A DNA stretch of 64,000 bases, taken from Marinobacterium iners (GTDB taxonomy: Bacteria; Pseudomonadota; Gammaproteobacteria; Pseudomonadales; Balneatricaceae). Where the stretch lies: positions 3,286,001-3,350,000 of the forward strand of contig NZ_CP022297.1 in the NCBI RefSeq assembly GCF_017310015.1, in the 5' to 3' direction. Both the position numbers and the translations under genes were made by a program. Below the pieces are notes generated by a model, which saw only the letters and a program-made list of their open reading frames with translations, searched no databases and had not been told where the DNA came from. This document shows positions 62,942 through 64,000 of the stretch, piece after piece (position 1 is the first letter of the stretch; every line of letters begins with the position of its first letter).

Positions 62942-64000
62942 TTGTCTCAGCTGCCTGTCATTGTCGGTTTTGGTGGTATCAGCCCCGCTGGTCGCTCTTC
63001 CTTTCACCAGGGCTATCGTCGCCTGATACTGGATCAGCTGGATGCATCCAGTCGACAGGATACGCTGGTTGATCTGGCAACACTGACCGGGCTTGCGCAG
63101 TATGATGCCGGCAGCTACCAGCTGCAGGGTGACACCAGCCAGCACTTCACGGCTGCAGAGCTGGCCAGCCGCATTGAACAGCAGGTACGAGACAACACCC
63201 TGATTCGCCGCATCCACCCCGATTGGTTCGATGTTAATGCCGTCATGTTCAACCGCCCGGCCAGCATCAAAGGCAGCGATCAAGGCCTGAGTTTCCGCCT
63301 GCGCAGCCGCCAGCTGCCGCAGCAAATCCCGACAAACTGGCAGGTAGAAGAGATAGGTGGCGGTCAGGTTGAGGTACGGATCGACGGCAGTTGCGAACTG
63401 ATTTTCCCGGATTCCAAACCAGCCCTGGTACAAAGTGCCGGCATGCTGCCGACCGGGTTCGAGCCCGGCAAACTGTACCAGTCACGCAACCATCCCCGCG
63501 GCCTGCAGATGGCGGTTTATGCTGCCTCCGATGCACTGCGCTCGATGGGGATCGAATATCAGACCATTCTGGATCTGCTCTCTCCGGATCAGATCGCAGT
63601 GTTCGCCAGCAACTCAATTGGCCAGCTGGATGATCTTGGCTTCGGCGGCCTGACCAAGTTCCCGGCGCTGGGCAAACGCACCACCTCCAAACAGATGCCA
63701 CTGGGTTATGCCCAGATGCCGGCTGACTTCATCAACGCCTACCTGCTCGGCAACGTCGGCACGACCGGCGGCGCGCTAGGCGCCTGCGCCACCTTTCTGT
63801 ACAACCTGAAAAGCGGTGTCGAGGCGATACGTACCGGCCGCAGCAAGCTGGTACTGGTCGGTGGCAGCGATGCCCCGGTAACGCAGGAGATCATTGAAGG
63901 CTTCCGTGCCATGGGCGCCCTGGCCGAAGACAAACAGCTGATGGCGCTGGACGGTCTTGCCGAGATGGCTGAGGAGCACTACCGCAAAGCCTGTCGTCCA
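62942..64000 (+). CDS. fabY: Beta-ketoacyl synthase FabY, 5' part
   Basis: The first 353 codons of a ketosynthase, open to the right edge. The start is TTG at 62942 behind GAGGAG, giving MSQLPVIVGFGGISPAGRSSFHQGYRRLI. The order of segments SAGMLPTGFEPGKLYQSRNHPRGLQMAVYAASDALRSMGI, SNSIGQLDDLGFGG and then the active-site Cys in GTTGGALGACATFLYNLKSGVEAIRTG matches FabY of Pseudomonas aeruginosa. That enzyme starts fatty acid synthesis by condensing acetyl-CoA with malonyl-ACP. The full protein would be about 630 residues, so roughly the last 280 codons lie outside the window. Confidence 0.85.
   Translation, partial: MSQLPVIVGFGGISPAGRSSFHQGYRRLILDQLDASSRQDTLVDLATLTGLAQYDAGSYQLQGDTSQHFTAAELASRIEQQVRDNTLIRRIHPDWFDVNAVMFNRPASIKGSDQGLSFRLRSRQLPQQIPTNWQVEEIGGGQVEVRIDGSCELIFPDSKPALVQSAGMLPTGFEPGKLYQSRNHPRGLQMAVYAASDALRSMGIEYQTILDLLSPDQIAVFASNSIGQLDDLGFGGLTKFPALGKRTTSKQMPLGYAQMPADFINAYLLGNVGTTGGALGACATFLYNLKSGVEAIRTGRSKLVLVGGSDAPVTQEIIEGFRAMGALAEDKQLMALDGLAEMAEEHYRKACRP

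Noticed and set aside
62810..63433. Minus-strand open frame opposite the start of fabY
   Set aside because: The plus strand gives a clear FabY match from TTG 62942; the opposite frame has no similarity.

Overview
The window is chromosomal DNA from a gammaproteobacterium, most likely a marine or Oceanospirillaceae/Pseudomonas-type lineage. This is inferred from three things. The housekeeping gene order frr-uppS-cdsA-rseP-bamA-ompH-lpxD-fabZ-lpxA-lpxB-rnhB-dnaE-accA-tilS-pyrG-eno-ftsB-truD-surE-pcm-nlpD-rpoS-fdxA-mutS is Pseudomonas-like. A FabY-type ketosynthase is present at the right edge, and so is a FlgO/FlgP/FlgT flagellar H-ring set. The species cannot be named from the sequence alone.

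Positions 1-24.5 kb hold a surface-polysaccharide locus read entirely on the minus strand. It begins with a WcaJ-type initiating sugar-phosphate transferase (24489), preceded by a perfect ops (RfaH-recruitment) element, and runs down to galE at the left edge. It contains enterobacterial-common-antigen type genes for UDP-ManNAcA (wecB, wecC), dTDP-4-keto-6-deoxyglucose (rmlA, rmlB) and dTDP-Fuc4N (wecE). It also has a NeuD-like acyltransferase, a WbqC protein, WecF- and WecG-type transferases, a flippase, a polymerase candidate and two AT-rich glycosyltransferases. Accessory insertions break it up: an intact IS30-family element, a toxin-antitoxin-like pair with its own palindromic operator, a truncated zeta-toxin-like gene lying between two short relics of a UDP-glucose dehydrogenase start, and a two-gene ATPase plus PD-(D/E)XK-like nuclease module between wecB and wecC. 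At the far left is the start of a REP-associated tyrosine transposase (RAYT) with three REP palindromes. A fourth REP of the same family sits in frame inside wecC.

Positions 24.9-31.5 kb carry mutS and fdxA (plus strand), then rpoS, nlpD, a DUF368 membrane protein, pcm and surE (minus strand). Positions 32-55.5 kb form a long minus-strand block: RNA modification, division, glycolysis, nucleotide synthesis, fatty-acid and lipid A synthesis, outer-membrane assembly, phospholipid and undecaprenyl synthesis, and translation (frr, pyrH, tsf, rpsB). Three MEP-pathway isoprenoid genes usually embedded in this block are absent: ispD and ispF between ftsB and truD, and dxr between cdsA and rseP.

Positions 55.7-64 kb carry map and glnD (plus), flgP and flgO (minus) divergent from flgT (plus), a small coiled-coil ZapB-like gene, an OmpA-family lipoprotein and the 5' part of fabY, which runs off the right edge.

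The strongest candidates for something undescribed are the ATPase/nuclease pair (19608-21127) and the toxin-antitoxin-like cassette (3354-4290). The REP insertion inside wecC and the double relic of a ugd start are the most unusual DNA-level events. No tRNA, rRNA or CRISPR array was seen.
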